Shown here: positions 62,166-64,000 of the stretch, one piece after another | Layout of the letters: every line of letters starts with the position of its first letter | Numbering within the stretch: position 1 is the stretch's first letter | Source: Lepidodermella squamata | Taxonomy: Eukaryota; Gastrotricha | Reading direction: 5' to 3' | DNA: 64,000 nt | Assembly (NCBI GenBank): GCA_047495785.1 | Contig: JBLDXI010000025.1 | Location: 1,426,001-1,490,000 of the forward strand | Notes under the pieces: model-generated | What the model saw: the letters and a program-made list of their open reading frames with translations, nothing else | Told to the model about the DNA's origin: nothing | Databases searched by the model: none | Program-made: the position numbers and the translations under genes

Positions 62166-63881
62166 ATGGCAACGCGAGGTCGTCGGCCATTTGCCAACAA
62201 AGGCGCTTCGTCGAACACCCAAGAAAAATCTTTTCAAATGACTCTGACGCAAGCTCGAACCACTGGAACCCTCAATTTAGCTAATCGCGAGCTGCAGGCG
62301 ATCCCACCTATTTTCTTGGGTGACGAGTCTGCTTCAGGCGACGCATCTTTCGACGCCAATTCTCCTCGCTGGTGGGAAACCGTGGATATAAGAAAGGTTT
62401 TCATCCAGTGCAACAAGCTGACACAAATTCCACCTGAACTGTTTGCAAAACTAGTGTCTTCGCTGTCTGTTATCGATGCTTCTGACAACTTGCTGAAGGA
62501 ACTGCCTATAATTATCGGAGATTTAGAAAATCTGCAAACGCTGAACCTGAGCCATAATAAGTTGACACTGCTTCCCGAAACATTCGTCAATTTATTGAAT
62601 TTAGCTGATTTGAACATGACTCACAACGAATTGGGCGCCTTACCTCCGAAATGGAATAATCTATCGTCATTGGTCATACTTAATTTATCGCATAACAAAT
62701 TGTCGAAACTACCGGACAACTTCGGCCTATGCCCTAGTCTGACTTCACTCGATCTATCCAACAATCAGTTGAATAATTTACCGCCAAGTTTTGGCCGTTT
62801 GCAAAAGCTACAGAACCTTGACCTTTCTTTCAACAAGTTATCGGCTACGAGTGATTTCTCATCGTTGGTCAATCTGAAAGTGCTGAAATTGGATAACAAC
62901 TCCTTGACTTCGATGCCTGATATTAACAAATGCCGTCAATTGAAGGAATTATCCTTGTGCGATAACGCTTTAACGGCTTTTGCGGTGAAAGACCTCGAGT
63001 GTTTGAGGGCGATTACGATTCTCAACCTACGAGGCAATAAAATATCGGAGATTTCGGATGAAATTGCTTCGGCATTACATTCCATTGAAAGATTGGATTT
63101 GGCTAATAACAATTTATCCACTGTACCGCCTTATCTCGGCCTAATCGACAACCTAAAATGCATCGTCTTGGACGGAAATCCTTTACGGGCTTTACGACGC
63201 GATGTCGTGAATAGAGGCACTGTTTTTATCAAGCAATGGCTTGTTTCTCGACTACCCGAGGCAGTTTTAGCGGCCAAAGGTCAACAATCAGGATCAGGAC
63301 CGACAATACCTGAGAATTCGAAAGATCAGAACGTGAATAAATCTGGCGAAAAATTGGATTTATCAAACCGTGGCTCGGAAAATTTGGCGAATCTACTGAA
63401 TCAATCTAACGCTAATTGCAAGGAATTGATTTTGAGCAAAAACAAGCTTCAAAACTTGGATGGATCGATTTTCCAAAATTTTCGATCTCTTGTTTTCCTG
63501 GACGTTTCATGTAATATGCTGCGATCTTTGCCAGACGAATTGGCTGAATTGGCGAATTTACGTCAATTGAACATTTCTAATAACCGTTTTAGCGGACCGT
63601 TGCCGAAAGTTGTTTACAATTTCAAAAATTTGGAGGTTTTAATCGTGTCTGATAATTCGTTTGATACAATTGATACTAGTCAGCTGGTTCTTATGAGCCA
63701 GCTATCAGTTCTCGACATTCGGAACAACAATTTTTCACAATTGGCGCCGGAAATTGCCAACTGCCCGGCGTTGAAACACTTGGAAGTTACGGGCAATTGC
63801 TTCAAAGTGCCACGGCCTGAAATTATTCGAAAGGGCAGCTTGGCGATTCTCGAGTATTTACGCACAAAAATTGTCGCCTGA
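62166..63881 (+). CDS. LRRC40: Leucine-rich repeat-containing protein 40
   Basis: Single exon, 571 residues (human 602). A short basic N-terminus leads to ARTTGTLNLANRELQAIP and the family-specific RWWETVDIRKVFI, where human LRRC40 has RWWEQTDLTKLII. About 17-20 plasma-membrane-type leucine-rich repeats follow (LxxLxLSxNxLxxLP) in two blocks split by a polar linker at about 370-400. The protein ends CFKVPRPEIIRKGSLAILEYLRTKI, matching the human C-terminus closely. No signal peptide, so probably cytosolic or nuclear; the molecular role of the family is not established. AATAAA at 63962-63967. Lack of introns in a gene this long is unusual for the window but there is no sign of retrocopying such as a poly(A) tract in the sequence available. 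Confidence 0.95.
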   Translation: MATRGRRPFANKGASSNTQEKSFQMTLTQARTTGTLNLANRELQAIPPIFLGDESASGDASFDANSPRWWETVDIRKVFIQCNKLTQIPPELFAKLVSSLSVIDASDNLLKELPIIIGDLENLQTLNLSHNKLTLLPETFVNLLNLADLNMTHNELGALPPKWNNLSSLVILNLSHNKLSKLPDNFGLCPSLTSLDLSNNQLNNLPPSFGRLQKLQNLDLSFNKLSATSDFSSLVNLKVLKLDNNSLTSMPDINKCRQLKELSLCDNALTAFAVKDLECLRAITILNLRGNKISEISDEIASALHSIERLDLANNNLSTVPPYLGLIDNLKCIVLDGNPLRALRRDVVNRGTVFIKQWLVSRLPEAVLAAKGQQSGSGPTIPENSKDQNVNKSGEKLDLSNRGSENLANLLNQSNANCKELILSKNKLQNLDGSIFQNFRSLVFLDVSCNMLRSLPDELAELANLRQLNISNNRFSGPLPKVVYNFKNLEVLIVSDNSFDTIDTSQLVLMSQLSVLDIRNNNFSQLAPEIANCPALKHLEVTGNCFKVPRPEIIRKGSLAILEYLRTKIVA

Positions 63882-63961
63882 ACTTGAAATTTTAACTTGA
63901 TGTGACTATGGCTTCTTTCTCGTTATAGCATGTGATACAATTATTGAAAAATCAAACCTCG

Positions 63962-63967
63962 AATAAA
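63962..63967 (+). terminator. LRRC40 poly(A) signal
   Basis: Canonical AATAAA, 80 bases after the LRRC40 stop codon, followed by a T-rich tract at the window end. Confidence 0.6.
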
Positions 63968-64000
63968 GGAAATGTTGCTTTCAAAAACATTCTATTTTTT

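Overview
The window is animal nuclear DNA. It has spliced protein genes on both strands, mostly 45-70 nt introns with a few of 1-2 kb, consensus GT-AG junctions, AATAAA signals, and metazoan families such as protein kinase N, LCMT1, a heme-type cystathionine beta-synthase, LRRC40 and SLC35G. A gene of the nose-resistant-to-fluoxetine (NRF-6) family, abundant in nematodes and arthropods, points to a compact ecdysozoan genome. I cannot fix the phylum from the sequence alone. All exon maps are my own reading of splice sites, reading phase and family similarity; no alignment or database search was run. Layout, left to right: (1) 1-4900, minus: five exons of an NRF-6-like membrane acyltransferase running off the left edge. 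(2) 5940-9434: dimethylarginine dimethylaminohydrolase (minus) and cystathionine beta-synthase (plus), head to head. (3) 10119-21591, plus: a tandem array of SLC35G1-like ten-helix transporters, six loci (five intact, one broken), interrupted by an unrecognised membrane-protein gene. A seventh copy lies on the minus strand at 43675-44872. (4) 21771-37328, minus: five PiT/SLC20 sodium-phosphate cotransporters of two structural classes. (5) 40092-42859, minus: a PLPP6-type lipid phosphatase with a foldback element in its large intron. (6) 47270-55076, plus: protein kinase N with HR1, C2-like and kinase regions, carrying two inverted-repeat elements in one intron. (7) 57012-61273, minus: LCMT1 and a divergent cullin. 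(8) 62166-63881, plus: LRRC40. The core of the window is two local expansions of multi-pass transporters that converge tail to tail at about 21.6-21.8 kb. The SLC35G copies share one intron but differ in which other introns they retain. The PiT copies fall into a long class with canonical substrate-site motifs and a short class in which matching conserved residues in both halves of the pseudo-symmetric transporter have changed. The strongest anomaly is a perfect 139-bp inverted repeat in one SLC35G copy (17171-17309 and 17436-17574), where the body of its first coding exon has been replaced, almost base for base in length, by a reversed copy of its own second exon.
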